Position numbers and translations under genes: made by a program
The notes under the pieces: generated by a model
Told to the model about the DNA's origin: nothing
Database searches by the model: none
What the model saw: the letters and a program-made list of their open reading frames with translations, nothing else
Shown: positions 1 through 13,151 of the stretch, piece by piece
Position numbering within the stretch: the stretch's first letter is position 1
How the letters are laid out: the number at the start of each line of letters is the position of its first letter
DNA from: Dioscorea cayenensis subsp. rotundata
Lineage: Eukaryota > Streptophyta > Magnoliopsida > Dioscoreales > Dioscoreaceae
Reading direction: 5' to 3'
Assembly: GCF_009730915.1 (NCBI RefSeq)
Contig: NC_052473.1
Span: 16,760,100 to 16,824,099 of the forward strand
Length of the DNA: 64,000 nucleotides

Positions 1-1850
1 CCATGTGTTGCATACAAGTTTTATTCTAGCGGAGACCATCCTGTCATGTTTATCACCATTTTGCTTGAGCTTCTGACCAAAACCCATAGTTTTTGCATGC
101 CTATTGAAATGTTTAGTTTTGTAGTTTTGGCATGTGTGTTGGACACCATATTCTTGCATCCTTGTGTATTTCTATGGCATTTTATATATACACCGGTACG
201 TGGAAATACTAGTAAAGCTTGAGTCCCTTCTTCAGCTGCATCCCCCACTTGTCTTTGCACTTGTGGAAAACAAAAGACCAAAGCCTCCAAGATGTGAGTC
301 CGTGTGTAGATCAGTGTATTCTTCAAACTAGAGTTCATGACTGCTTCATTTTGTGCCATGTCTTATGGCTGTTGATTGGTTGCATGTCGTACTTTTTGAT
401 TATAAGCACTGCATCAAGTATAGTATGAGATATTTACATGCACACATTGACTCGTTGCGGATAGTCTAAATTGGTAGCATATATATCCACACATGTTGGT
501 CACCTGCAACCATAAGTATGTGTAAATATAGATATACCTGTATATACTTATATATATACCTTTCATACATGCATGCTTATGCATTGAAGTCTACTACTTG
601 TGCCTATGGGAGAGTTTATCCATCCTTGCTTTCTCTCCCTATTCTCCTTTGTTCACAGTCAATCATTCAATGTATTTCCTTTCGCATCATTGTGTTATTA
701 CCACTAGTATTAGCTATGTTAGATCTACTTGGTGAACCTTTCAAATTGTTGTCGTTTTAATGGTGTAAGACTAGCTTAGCTTATGAGCTTTTATGCTATG
801 GGCTCTTCCAGAAATGTTCATGTATGTTTGGTTGGTTTCCTTGGATTTTACCGGACCACCTTGAGCATCATCTTGGATTTCTTTTTGAATTTAGGATCAC
901 CCAAGTAAGTAATCCCTTAAACTCTCGTATTTTAAATTTTGTTTTTTGGTTTATTTTCGTATAAAATTTCTGAAAATTTTGTTTTGCATTGTATTCTTTA
1001 AAAAGTATTATTAGAATGCCATCTATTTATGTCTTGTGTTTTTAGAGGAAGAGAGTTTCTGTACTTAGTTGGAACCATGAGTGCTATTATTTGCCGAGCT
1101 TATATATGTTGATTTCCTTGTTACTTCCAAATATTTTGGCAAAAGTAATTATCCTTTTTTGTAACCTTGTTTATAGTCCCAAGAAAACTTAAGATTTATT
1201 AAGTGCTTTGAATCACTTAGGTCCACCTAACATCAACTTGAATTACCTATATATTATTTGGGTTATACATTTATCCATAAATATCCACTTGCCTTTATGT
1301 CCTTGCCTATCTCCTTCCTAAAATTTTTAACATCCTTGTTTGACAATATTTCCTTTGAAAATTATTTTTTCTAGCTATTTTTGGTTTTAGGTGGGCCATT
1401 TTTCTTCAATTGATGAGATACATTAGACCTATGATGTTTTACAAATTTTGGTATATTATTGTACTAATGCATTTCTTCCTTGAGATTGGTCGAATAATTA
1501 TTTATTGGTTTCACTATTATTTATACTTGTATTATTTTATATATATTTTTACTGGTAAATCTTTTTATTTTTCTTGAATTTTTGGGAAAAATGTTGTGAA
1601 ATGTTGTTATTATTTTCTCCAAAGTGAGAACTCAGGGCTTAGGCTTGGAAAAGTGAGTATTTTTCTTTTTACATTATTTATTTATCTGTTTTATTTAATT
1701 ATTTTCTATTTTATTAGAAGAATTTTTGGAAAATACTTTATGAATATTACATATTCTTGGCTTGGAATTGTATACCCTGAATTTTTGGTCTCCAAAATGA
1801 ACAATATGCAACACATCGTTGGGGGTTAAACCACGACCTTATCGACAAGT
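1..1850. other. Intergenic, no gene recognised
   Basis: No reading frame here resembles a protein I know; the short open frames are interrupted and of low complexity. The right half has the AT-rich texture of LTR-retrotransposon non-coding DNA and runs into the LTR-like tail next to it. Confidence 0.4.
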
Positions 1851-1854
1851 AATT

Positions 1855-2505
1855 TTTGGAAAATGAGATTGCGATTTGCTGCACGTGTCCGTTCGGTGAA
1901 ATAATCAGCAGACCACTGTTATTCGATCTCGAGTCACAGGGGTAAATAAATGATTTCGATTATTTTAGGCCCGAGAGTACATCATCGAGGGTAAACAAAT
2001 GACCTTTAGCACTTCGATGAATTTGAGTCATACTTTTGGATATTGTATTTATTGTTTTTACCTTTGATTTTGTTTACACTATTTTGTGCTATTGCATGTG
2101 CAAATTTCATACTGAACCTTTGCTTTCGGTTTGTTCCGGATTACTTACGGCCTAGTGAGCTCATGGATTTACTTTAAATCCTTTTCGGATCGGGAAGCGT
2201 GAGCCCAGGGGATCTTAGAAGGCTTCAGGTTGATGTCTTCTTTTGGGATTTATGCCTAAGACTTATGTCTTTGTATCGGTTGTATTATTGTTTAAGAACC
2301 TCCTTGTAGAGTCATGCTTTGTATTTTCATTTACCTTGTATTCGAGTTGGTTGTAAACCTTAAGTTGTACTCTTACTTGGTATTACTGTCGAGTTTATTT
2401 TCTACTCTACTACGTAGTTAGGTTTTGAGGCCTTGCGGGGTTCCTCTGGGCCCCGCTTTGTGAGTCTGCGGCCGTTTGTCAGCGCACCAGGTTCGGGGCG
2501 TGACA
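1855..2505. mobile_element. LTR-like retrotransposon tail
   Basis: The stretch is more GC-rich than its surroundings and ends at GGGGCGTGACA (2495-2505). Read on the minus strand this gives the start TGTCACGCCCCG, which is typical of many plant Ty3/gypsy LTRs. No partner LTR, primer-binding site or target duplication was found, so this is probably a solo or truncated LTR. The left border is a guess. Confidence 0.4.
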
Positions 2506-3241
2506 GTTTTATTCCGGCTTTACTGCATTTTAGCTTGTTGATCATAAGCTCAATTAAACTCAATTAAGTTTTCTTGTTTTTCAAACCAATAAAATTCTTG
2601 TGATGATACTCCTTTAGTGTTAGTTTAATATATATAATCAAACCCTCAAATGGTGTCAGCTTGTTTTAGATTGATGGAAAATTAAATACAATCATATTAT
2701 TTGCACATTAAGAGACAATTGCCACAATTAAATAACAGCGACGTCTTCTCATGTTGTATTTATTTATTTTTCATCAGGTTGAAGAATAGTATATAAAAAA
2801 TAAAATTACATTCCCGGCCAGCAGATATCATTTTTTTTTTTTAAATTACAAATGCAGGCTGGGTATCTTGGAAGGCCTTTTGTTTTACATGGAGTTCACA
2901 TTAAGATTACAAACAAGGACAATGGAGACATTGTTCAATCATTTGATTGATTGGTGAGCACTTGTCAGGCATCTGATTTTAAGTGTTAATAATAATTTCT
3001 TGATATCTAGTACTGTTTTATGTCCTTTAATTTCCTATCTTTGTTAAATTGGTGGGAATAAGTTTTTCATTCAAACATAAGCATTTTAAATGTAAGAAAA
3101 TATCAACAAACCAAATGTTTCCATTAACAGGGAGGATAACAAGGACATAAAAATAAACTATAATGCATTTAGTCTTATTTTACTTGTATATAAAGAGCTT
3201 AACTAAAATTAAGCAACAGATCAAAGGCCAACCAATCATTT
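2506..3241. other. Intergenic, downstream of the chitinase
   Basis: AT-rich DNA with poly-T. A 30-codon open stretch at about 2856-2948 (plus strand; reads AGYLGRPFVLHGVHIK) looks protein-like, but it has no recognisable flanking exons and I could not identify it. It may be a captured gene fragment. Confidence 0.3.
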
Positions 3242-5317
3242 TCAGTACTCCCATGCAGACCAAGCTGTTAAAAAGGAAACAAGTGTTAGCATAACAAAGA
3301 AGTAAAAAGGAGACTAAAATATCAAAATGTTGTAGCTTTGTTTTAATGTTATTGTTTTGGCTGTGATATTATCAAGGGAATTGAGTTTACAAGTAATATG
3401 GGTTTGCCGGCTTGGCAATCAACTACCACTACTTGTTTTAGCTTGATTATTAAAATACTACCTCTTGTTTTAGCTTGATTATTAAAACACTTGTTCAAAA
3501 TCTACACATATATCCTTTTGTAAAAGTGCATAATTTCACACATATATATACCTCATGAAGATCATATTTTACCAATATTTATGCATAATACTAGCATAAT
3601 AACAAGTTAATTAACAAATGATAATTCACCAAATGTAAATGAAATACAGCATAAGTGAACATGTCAAAATAGATCTGTTATCATTTAGGATATACACACA
3701 CTAGCTATATATTTATAATATTTTTTTTCCGATAAGGACAAGCCACGAGATTGAGATGTGAGTAAGGTTTTAAGTATTACACATGCCCTCAGCCTGCATG
3801 GCAGGCCACCCGTGAGGGACTCTGTTGGTCATAGACGGGTAAATCTTTTTGTAGGTCATTAAACTTTAGCTCATTTTCACTTTGATCTCTAAACTTCAAT
3901 TTATATTAATTTGGTCACTTAACTTTAATTTAATTTCGCTGGGTAATAAATCAAGAGATTTCGGGTCCCAAATGAATAATGTGGCTTATTTTTTATGACA
4001 TGGATATCTCTAATAGACTTAATAATGTGTCATGGGGAGGACTGACTCGGATTTTCAGACAAACATGTAATCAATTAGGAGTTGAAATACTTTGATTTAA
4101 TTATTGCTGGTTAAAATCAAATTACCAAATTTATATAAATTAAAGTTCGGTAATCAAAGTGATAATGAACTAAAGTTAAATAACCTACTAAAAACTTTAC
4201 CGGTCACAGGCTAAAGTGCCTTTGGCATAATCATAAATTTCTAAAATAATAAAAGACAAGAAACAGAAGAAAAAAAAAAGAAACATACCTGTTTGAGAGA
4301 GGGTCCAATTATAATCAAACCCAAGAGCCCAAAAGAAATACCCTCCAAGCCCCATTTTCATCCCATACTCCACCTTCTTTCTCACAGACCACTCATCATC
4401 ATAACCTAACCAGCTCTGCCCTGCATAAGAATAAACCGCCACCCTCTCCTCATCATGCACCACCGTAGCATTATTCTCCTCATTAAACCTCACTATGGCT
4501 CCATAAACCATTATCCCCCTCCCTCCTTTCCCCGGCCCTACATTCACCGCCGGTGACCCCACCCCATGCTCATCACTCTCCTTCAACTCAAACGTCCTCC
4601 CATACAACGGCATCCCCAACACCACCTTCTTCGCCGGCATCCCTTCTCTTAGCCAAGCCCCCAAACCGAAACTCGTGCTTATGTTCTTCTTCGGATCATA
4701 CAACGCTGCATGCAATCCAGTCTCCGACGTGTTCCACCAACCATGATAATCAAAAAAATTTGCATTGATCCAATCCAGAGTCTCTGCCATGACTGCCACT
4801 GGATATGACCTTGGCACTATGGACAAGAAGAAGTCTGGAGAAAAGTAAACTGATGAAGTTAAAAGGAGCACTTTTGTTGGTAGAAGACAAGTTATGGCTG
4901 CTCTCCACTCTTTATAGAGCAATGCAAGATTGTCCATTTGTTCAGGGTTGGCAGGGAACTCCCAGTCCAAGTCAAAACCATCAAGGTTGTATTGGAGGGC
5001 AATGGAGATGGTGGAGTTGATGAAGATGGCACGGGAGGTTGGGTTGGAGACAAGATTGGCGATGACTGTGCGGTTGTAGGCTATGGAAATGAGGGCGGAG
5101 AGAGGGGGATCATGAGTTTGGGAGTGGATGGAGGTGGTGAAGTTGGTTAGCCAGAGATGGTGGAAAGGGGAGATGGAGAGTTGGAAGGTGGTTGGGTCAA
5201 GAGGGATGAAGGCATAGAAGATGTGGGTGAAGTATGAGAAGTTGATGGAGGATGGAGGGATGGTTCGGAATGACCATGAAGGCCAAAAGGCAGCTTTGAT
5301 GACTTTAGGAAGTGAAG

Positions 5318-5355
<38 letters not shown>

Positions 5356-5429
5356 GCATGGATGAAGAAGGGAAGGAGGAGGAGGAGGAGAATGGTGGTG
5401 GTGGTGGTGGTGATGGTGGGTTTAGACAT
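3242..5429 (-). CDS. Class V chitinase (GH18), two exons
   Basis: Predicted secreted glycoside hydrolase family 18 enzyme that cleaves chitin or related N-acetylglucosamine oligomers. Exon 1 is 5429-4289, the intron 4288-3265 (GT...AG), and exon 2 is 3264-3242, joined in phase 1 so that the protein ends SQTAWSAWEY then stop (387 residues, normal for plant class V chitinases). The N-terminus has a hydrophobic signal peptide (about 13-25) followed by a run of about 13 threonines made by a GTT/AAC microsatellite. The GH18 signature DGFDLDWEFP is at about 150-159 with catalytic Glu near 157; later conserved blocks are GMPLYGRTF, YAGQSWLGYDD and GGYFFWALG. Several N-glycosylation sequons fit secretion. 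Without the splice the frame would run on into intron sequence. Role in defence or Nod-factor-type hydrolysis is family knowledge only. Confidence 0.9.
3837..4201. mobile_element. Mutator-type MITE inside the chitinase intron
   Basis: About 100 bp at the left end (GGGTAAATCTTTTTGTAGGTC) is repeated inverted at the right end (CTACTAAAAACTTTACC). It is flanked by a 10-bp direct repeat with two mismatches, GGTCATAGAC (3827-3836) and GGTCACAGGC (4202-4211). The 365-bp length, lack of coding capacity, long terminal inverted repeats and 9-10 bp duplication fit a non-autonomous Mutator-like element. Confidence 0.75.
5317..5355. repeat. (GTT)n microsatellite coding a poly-Thr run
   Basis: About 13 GTT units lie within the chitinase reading frame and are translated on the minus strand as threonines after the signal peptide. 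A second triplet-rich tract (GGT/GGA, about 5374-5418) encodes the threonines before the hydrophobic core. Confidence 0.85.
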
Positions 5430-5467
5430 GGTTTGGAGGAGGTGTTTGTATTTTCATTTTGTTGCTG

Positions 5468-5475
5468 TATATATA
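5468..5475 (-). promoter_or_regulatory. TATA box of the chitinase gene
   Basis: TATATATA on the minus strand about 40 bp upstream of the chitinase ATG. It implies a very short 5' leader if transcription starts about 30 bp downstream. Confidence 0.45.
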
Positions 5476-5656
5476 GGGGATTTCATTGATTTAATATAAG
5501 CTTGTTTTGATTTTTGAAATTTGAGAAATAGTTAATAAAGGTTTATAAAAAATTCTGAAGTTTTTGGTTTTTAATCTTTTATATCAAAATTAATTTTTAT
5601 TTTGGTCCATATATGGGGAAAAAAATTTAAAATATTTTTAACTAAAGGACATCTGA

Positions 5657-7282
5657 GGCTTTTTTTTTAAAATATTGCTTTTTTTTTAATTAATTACTAA
5701 AATAGGTATTTTTAAAATTATTTACCAAATTAGGCATTTTTATTTTTTTAATATTAAATTTTAAACTTTTTTAATAGATGTGGGTTCCACTGGTTTTTTA
5801 ATATTAAAATTTTATTTTTTTTAAAAATCGGCAGGTCCCACTAGTTTTTTAATATTAAAATTTATTTTTTTAAAACTGAGATGGGTCCTACTAGTTTTTT
5901 TTAAATTAAAAACAATTTTACACTAAAACCCTTATCATTTCATAAAATTTTTTACAACTAGTTTTATTCTCACTTCTACTTTCACTAAAATAAACTCATT
6001 CATTATTATTAATGAACGAAAACAATTACATATATTATAAAATTATTCAACAAGTACAATATTTAAATTATATTACGACATATGACTTGGACCAAATTTG
6101 CGATTCGGACAATTTCGACGATCGTGACTGCATTCTGACATAGACCACAACGCTTTGGCTGACCGCCCTCTCTTATGTCCATCTCGTACGAATTCTAATA
6201 GATTTTGGGCGCCCTGAAGGTGGTCTTCGCATTGTAAGATCGAGACGCAGAGCGTGGGACCATTATAGGGGTTCCAATATCTCTCGTTTGACATTGGCTG
6301 GAACTCTTTATGATATACATTAAAAATTGTCGTGAGCCTATAAACATTATCTACGTATACTGCCAATGTAGATGAATATATACACTACTGCAGAGAACAT
6401 GGCGACAAGGAAAATGAAATGTTTGAAACTCACCGCGATCACACTCATTGTTTTTCTTAAATCAATCGCAGATGGCCAGACTATACCACCTTGATCGAGG
6501 TGGTGCCATTTCATCTACCATGAAAGAATTTTTCTTCACGATCAAATTGACGAACATAAATGCTACATCGTTTGTTTGTTGATTTTCTCGAATTGCCTTC
6601 ATTAGCGCTTCAGGAATATTTGACCCGATCTGATCCGAGCTTGGGCATTTACACCTTTCCTTACAAATAACTCAGCAATAATTCATCCCATCAATTTGAT
6701 CTAATAGCTCTTGTGAATGGGGTAGGTGCCACTTGCCACCAATAATTCATCCCATCAACCCCCCAATAATACTCTCCACCTACCCTAACAATTACATCTT
6801 TGACTATTCTAATATTGGAGATAATTTTAATTTTTATGTATTATTGGAGATAATTTTAATTTTTATGTATATAAAAAATTTTAACCACAACAATTTTTAT
6901 CTTTTAAATTTTTAACCGAATATTACCCATAATTTTTATCTGTTAGGATTAGTGAAAATAGAAGTGGGAATAAAACTAGTTGTAAAAACTTTTATGAAAT
7001 GATAAGGGTTTTAGTGTAAAATTGTTTTTAATTTAAAAAAAAACTAGTAGGACCCATCTCAGTTTTAAAAAAATAAATTTTAATATTAAAAAACTAGTGG
7101 GACCTGCCGATTTTTTTAAAAAAATAAAATTTTAATATTAAAAAACCAGTGGAACCCACAGCTATTAAAAAAATTTAAAATTTAATATTAAAAAAATAAA
7201 AATGCCTAATTTGGTAAATAATTTTAAAAATACCTATTTTAGTAATTAATTAAAAAAAAAGCAATATTTTAAAAAAAAAGCC
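5657..7282. mobile_element. MULE with long terminal inverted repeats
   Basis: The outer ~330 bp on each side (5657-5985 and 6950-7282) are inverted copies, beginning GGCTTTTTTTT and ending AAAAAAAGCC. Both ends are flanked by the perfect 9-bp direct repeat GACATCTGA (5648-5656 and 7283-7291), the hallmark of Mutator-like transposition. The interior holds a broken transposase tail on the minus strand. Internal direct repeats (6813-6840 and 6841-6868) and frame loss mark it as non-autonomous. Confidence 0.85.
6073..6366 (-). pseudogene. MULE transposase C-terminal fragment
   Basis: The 97-codon frame reads VYRLTTIFNVYHKEFQPM, then YWNPYNGPTLC, then CSHDRRNCPN. This resembles the end of plant MuDR-type transposases, where a zinc-knuckle motif (CxxCxxxGHxxRxC) follows a proline/tyrosine-rich linker. 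The first cysteines of the knuckle are missing and the SWIM region and catalytic core are absent, so it is a relic carried by the surrounding element. Confidence 0.6.
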
Positions 7283-7291
7283 GACATCTGA

Positions 7292-9090
7292 CCACAAGGA
7301 CTATATTAAATATTTTTAAGTTATAAGAGCTGAATTAGTAACATATGGACATCAATCATGAATGGAATGCATATAGAATGTATGTGTGCATAAAAAAGAT
7401 AAACTTAAAATAAAATAAAATATTCTAGAATTTTTATATAAAAATAATCCATCAATTTTCATTTTATGGGTCTATGAATGAATTGTTGCTTATAGATGTC
7501 TTACTAAAATTGTATGCATGTGGAGATCCCTCAAATTTAAAAATAGGACTAAATATGAAAATTGTCTCTTAAAATTATATTAATCTAGAATTTATTCTAA
7601 TTCTTAGAATAAAGGGAAAGGGATCTAAATGATCGGCAAGGTTTTGTTGCTTATGATGTTTGAAGATTGGAGGAAGGTTTTGGTGTGTATTTGTTCTTTT
7701 GGGAATAAGTTTGGGTTAATTTAGAAATGGCAGTGACGTGATTTGATATATATAAAAATAGCTAAAATTTATTTAAGTAATTTACATTTTTAATTAGAGT
7801 AAATTAATTTTAAACAAGTACACAATTTAATTTTAAACATAATCATTTATAAAGAACGTAAGAGCAAGTCACTGGTAGCTCACTGGCATTGTCATAAAAC
7901 AGTGATGGGCAAGACGCAGGGATTAAAGCCATGTATTAAAGTACTGTAACAACATTATTGTGGTATTATAGTAGCATTGTTCATCACTATTTTTTGTTTA
8001 TGCCACTGTTCAAATGGTTCTGATGAGTTCTCTATGGAGGTGTTATTTCTCTCTCCTGTTAGGGAAATATGACAGGGGATTTATTAGCTTAGTTTAGTTC
8101 TTGAAAATTTTCTGGACGTGCACGTGGTATGTCTTTCATTGCTCAATGTAACGTCTACTGGGTTAATAAATATTTTGGTGGTCGATAAGTTACTATAATT
8201 TGTGTATCACCATATCTACTTGTCCCTTAACAAATCCCTTAATGGGGCAGTGCTTATCGTCTTTGTAAAAAAACATGAGAGGAATCACACATTAATATTT
8301 TATTTATTTATTTAGTAATGCCTAATAAATAATTTAGTGTAAGAACACTCTTATCTTTTTTCTATTTAAGATTTTTTTTTTTTAAAAAAAAGAATTGTAA
8401 TACTTAATACTCCCTAGGCTGAATTAATTGCAAGGTTTAAGATATATATCGATGTTTTTCTTTGGAGTCATATGCTAAGTATCTACTTGAACTAGTTATT
8501 AATGATGGGTTAAAGAAAACCCAGCCGTCTCATTGTCTTTTTTTATCATGGCTACTTTCTATTGCCATCTTATACTTGCATCTAAAGTCTAAAGTCTAAA
8601 GTACGTAAACTTCGTTGTATTAGACCTGCAAATCTTTATATAACTTGATTAAATGAACTTCTATTCATGGTTAAAAAAATGATGAAAGGGAAGAATAGGA
8701 AAATTAAATATTGTTAAAAAAAAAATCAATAATAATAATGGAAGCATCCTCAAGCAATGGAAAATTGAAACTCATGTTGGGAATTCACCGGCCCAAATGT
8801 GTGCTTTTGTATGGTTTGTGCATTCTGCATGCCCAGCTAGCAAAGAAAAATGCAATTTTTCTCAGGCTTGCAGGAGAGCAACTCATGATTCAAGTTTTCC
8901 TTAGATTCCGAAACCGAGTTGAGTATCAATTCTCTATACTTCTTTTTCACAAAGATAGATATACATGATGTGTGGATATATAGTAAATAAAGGTACAGTA
9001 AAAGATGTTTTAAACTAGATCTTGTTTTGGAATAAAATAAAATAAAATAAGTGAAGGTTAAGATAAGTTTATAAAGATGAAGTAAAGTAA
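7292..9090. other. Intergenic, AT-rich
   Basis: No gene recognised. The only structured part is a possible SINE at about 7862-8290. A short open frame at 8711-8968 has no similarity I can name. Confidence 0.4.
7862..8290 (+). mobile_element. Possible tRNA-derived SINE
   Basis: TAGCTCACTGG (about 7876) and CAGGGATTAAAGCC (about 7915) resemble degenerate pol III A and B boxes about 40 bp apart, as in tRNA-derived SINEs. The following part (ACTGT ... GTTCATCAC) recurs in altered form near 24640-24730. No target duplication was resolved. Confidence 0.3.
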
Positions 9091-11910
9091 TATAAAGTAC
9101 AGGAGTGTGTTTGTTTCAAGGGATTTGGAGTTCCCAGTAACTCCAAATCCCTTATTATTTTAAAATCAGGTGATTGTTTTGAAGGATTTCTTTTGTCATG
9201 GGATTTTGAAATACCAACAACAAAAGGATTTTTGGTTTTACGGTCAAAGCGGACCGTGAAAACCAAATCAAGGTTTTGAATGTTCATTGAAATCCCTCAC
9301 ATGTCATCACGTGAGGGATTCGATGACTCCATCGACGACGAAGGTGAGAACGACAACGAATGAGAAGTCTGAGAAGTTGAAGCTCGTCAACACCAACGCC
9401 GCCGAAATTCCTCATCACCAACACTGGAGCAACTCCCTTCTACAAGGACACACGCGCAGCTCCCTTCTGAGGAGTTGAAGCTCGTCAACACCAACGTTAG
9501 TGCAGCTCCGTTCTTGTTGCAGCTCTTCAACCAGGACGCCGACGCAGCTCCTTGCTGAGGAGTTGAAGCTCGTCAGCACCAAGTCTAGCACGACTCCATT
9601 CTTGTTGGAGCTCTTCAACGGGACATCGTCGCGACCAGATCAACTGTTTTTACCTTTTTCCAAAATCCAAAGCAACTACCATAGATCCGGGTCGTTTAAG
9701 TTTAAAATCGGGTAAAAGTGGATTTTTTTATGATGTGAGGTTTGGATTGTCCGGTGGATTGGTTGGTTTTTGGTTGTTATTGGCTTTGATCTATATTTTG
9801 TGAGCAAAGCATGAGTTTTTGTGTTTGTCGCTTTGAGATCTGAGAGATAAACCTTGGTTTTATATAGTTGGATTAGTGCCATTTTGTGTGTGTATCTACG
9901 ATCCGAGATGTAGATCTTTGGAAATGTTGCTTGATCTTCACTTTTTTTTTTTTGTGTTGTAGCTTGAAGGGAATGAAATTGAAGCTTTGACAAGAGATCT
10001 CTGAAATCATTTGTTGACACAGGTAATGGCTTGTTTGTAATTTGTTGATATTTTCTTTTTTGTAGGAGAGTGAAGGATTTGATTTGGTTTTCAAATTCTG
10101 TTGGTGAGTAGGTGTTTGTAGGAGATTTTCAGGGGGGCTTGATATCATCTAAAAAGGAAATTTCAGGTTTCAAGGTTTTTTCCTCCTTATTGTGAGTTCA
10201 ATCATCATCTTCTTTCAGTTTGAGTTCCAAGTTTTTATGCATTGATATCTTTTCATTTATCCCTTGTGAACTCATGCAAATATTATAATTTGATATAACT
10301 TCATAAATACTTACCATAGAATTATAATTTTGAAAGATCTCTCTCTAAAACTCTTCCATCTTGTCCATATATATATGCATATAAAACTTCTTGAGGTATT
10401 CAGTGCATTTTAATCTGGAGCATTCGGGAGATGCATTTATTTTGTATTGGACTTGACTGATTTTGGTCATTCACAATAGTCTATATGTTCAGTTGGATGA
10501 TGACTCCGCCATTAACTTCCACTTGTTAAACCTATTATTCTGTTTTAATACTTAACATCGGTTCATCTAGAAGGTAATTCATATATTAGGCTTCTTGCCA
10601 AATCTCTTGTTCTGTAGGTAATTCATATATTATGTTTATAGTAATTTTTTTTAATAGGATGTTGCAGACTATGGGGCATCCCAGATATTTAACCAGTGTG
10701 ATCACAAAGAATGCAACAGGTAACTAATAATACTACTATCATTATTTGTATATTGTTATTGTTAATTAACTCATGATAATAAAAATTGGATTTTTTTCAT
10801 ATATGCAGGAGTTTGAGTATTGAAGGTTGAATGCATTAAATAGTAAACTTAAGTGGTTGGAGTTTGATGGGATTGACTGTGTAATGGTTGCCCTTTGCTT
10901 TTGAACGTGTTTTTTTTTGTATTTGTGTACTCAGTCTAAACTCTTGTTCAAACTCTTGTGCATTTTCATGTTTTAAAGCTTGAAACTATGAATTTGGTCA
11001 TGCTTGTACTCAGTCTAAACTCTTGTTCATTTGAATGTTTTAAAGCTTGAAACTATGAAGTTGGTAATGCTTAAATTATTGAATGATGATATAATTATTT
11101 ATGATGTTTTGCTTGTTATAAGTAGCAGGTACAACTTGAAATCTTTCTTACATGAATCTTGTTTGAAGCATATGAACTTGCAAATTTTTCCTCTTGTAAT
11201 ACAGGGTGAGGTTTACTTGGGGGACGGATTTTTTATTTCTTGTTCATTGTTTTTCCCTAACAGAATTTATGCCATTTATGTGTGAAGGAACACACAAAGA
11301 TGTTGTAATTAATTATTTTTATATGTGTTTTAATTATCATAACTAAATTAATTAATTATTGTGTTTTACTTATTAGAACTTAAATTCTGACTCTGATGGC
11401 GGGGTTAAGTACCCGTTATTTAAAAAATAAAAATTCAAGAAGAACCTAAAAAAACTTAAAAAGATTATTCACTTAATATATATGAATTAAATAAAAAAAT
11501 TAATAAATTTAAATATTATTTTAAAATTTTAATTATATTAATTAAAATTAATAATGATATTTATAATAGTTAATTATTTTAAATATAATAATTTTTGGTA
11601 TTTGTAATAACATTTAATTATGCATTTATAATTAATTAAACTTAATAATAATTTAATATGGGGTAACCTAACCAAAGGTTTTTATATCCTAGAAACACAT
11701 CTAACCAAACACATGTTTTCAAAATCCAGATTTACAAATCCTTTCAAACAAACACAAAATTCTGAAATCCAGCATTTCCAAATCCAGTTAACCAAACACC
11801 AAATTTGATTCTCCTGCATTTTAAAATTCAAAGATTTACAAATACACTGTAATTGAAAATCCACTGTATTTTCAACTACATCTAACCAAACACCACCTAA
11901 AAGGAGATTT
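9090..11910. other. Possible transposon or spliced non-coding transcript region
   Basis: The left end (GTGTGTTTGTTTCAAGGG) and right end (ACCAAACACCACC) are loosely inverted, and the right part repeats 'aaccaaacac' several times; this resembles PIF/Harbinger or hAT-like ends but no clear target duplication was found. Inside are exon-like blocks with GT donors, for example one ending ACACAG|GTAATG (near 10021) and one reading VADYGASQIFNQCDHKECNR (10660-10720) ending CAG|GTAACT. No complete protein could be assembled. Confidence 0.3.
9376..9640. repeat. Short tandem repeat, ~95-bp units
   Basis: GTTGAAGCTCGTCAACACC recurs at about 9376, 9475 and 9563 with related sequence between, giving three imperfect tandem units. 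They stay GC-rich against AT-rich flanks. Frames differ between copies, so a coding role is unlikely. Confidence 0.6.
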
Positions 11911-12151
11911 TAAACTATACCAATGTTAATTTGGGGTAAAAGTGAACTAGGAGAAGGTTATCACACTAAGTATATTTGGTTTGAAGATAATGAAAGGCAA
12001 GACTATATATTAATATAACAAAAATACTCTTTAAAAATATGAGACAAAAATAAGGAATTTTCTCATGTGACGAGTCATTGTAAGCATGTGATGATGGGTT
12101 GTCGATGGTCGGTGAAGGCCGGTGGCAGTAGAGTTGTTGAGTGGCGGATGG

Positions 12152-13151
12152 NNNNNNNNNNNNNNNNNNNNNNNNNNNNNNNNNNNNNNNNNNNNNNNNN
12201 NNNNNNNNNNNNNNNNNNNNNNNNNNNNNNNNNNNNNNNNNNNNNNNNNNNNNNNNNNNNNNNNNNNNNNNNNNNNNNNNNNNNNNNNNNNNNNNNNNNN
12301 NNNNNNNNNNNNNNNNNNNNNNNNNNNNNNNNNNNNNNNNNNNNNNNNNNNNNNNNNNNNNNNNNNNNNNNNNNNNNNNNNNNNNNNNNNNNNNNNNNNN
12401 NNNNNNNNNNNNNNNNNNNNNNNNNNNNNNNNNNNNNNNNNNNNNNNNNNNNNNNNNNNNNNNNNNNNNNNNNNNNNNNNNNNNNNNNNNNNNNNNNNNN
12501 NNNNNNNNNNNNNNNNNNNNNNNNNNNNNNNNNNNNNNNNNNNNNNNNNNNNNNNNNNNNNNNNNNNNNNNNNNNNNNNNNNNNNNNNNNNNNNNNNNNN
12601 NNNNNNNNNNNNNNNNNNNNNNNNNNNNNNNNNNNNNNNNNNNNNNNNNNNNNNNNNNNNNNNNNNNNNNNNNNNNNNNNNNNNNNNNNNNNNNNNNNNN
12701 NNNNNNNNNNNNNNNNNNNNNNNNNNNNNNNNNNNNNNNNNNNNNNNNNNNNNNNNNNNNNNNNNNNNNNNNNNNNNNNNNNNNNNNNNNNNNNNNNNNN
12801 NNNNNNNNNNNNNNNNNNNNNNNNNNNNNNNNNNNNNNNNNNNNNNNNNNNNNNNNNNNNNNNNNNNNNNNNNNNNNNNNNNNNNNNNNNNNNNNNNNNN
12901 NNNNNNNNNNNNNNNNNNNNNNNNNNNNNNNNNNNNNNNNNNNNNNNNNNNNNNNNNNNNNNNNNNNNNNNNNNNNNNNNNNNNNNNNNNNNNNNNNNNN
13001 NNNNNNNNNNNNNNNNNNNNNNNNNNNNNNNNNNNNNNNNNNNNNNNNNNNNNNNNNNNNNNNNNNNNNNNNNNNNNNNNNNNNNNNNNNNNNNNNNNNN
13101 NNNNNNNNNNNNNNNNNNNNNNNNNNNNNNNNNNNNNNNNNNNNNNNNNNN
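12152..13151. other. Assembly gap (1000 N)
   Basis: Exactly 1000 N bases, a conventional filler; the true length and content are unknown. Open frames running through it are artefacts. Confidence 1.

Noticed and set aside
21-359. 112-codon minus-strand frame at the window start
   Set aside because: No recognisable domain, biased composition and no splice or start context; likely chance.
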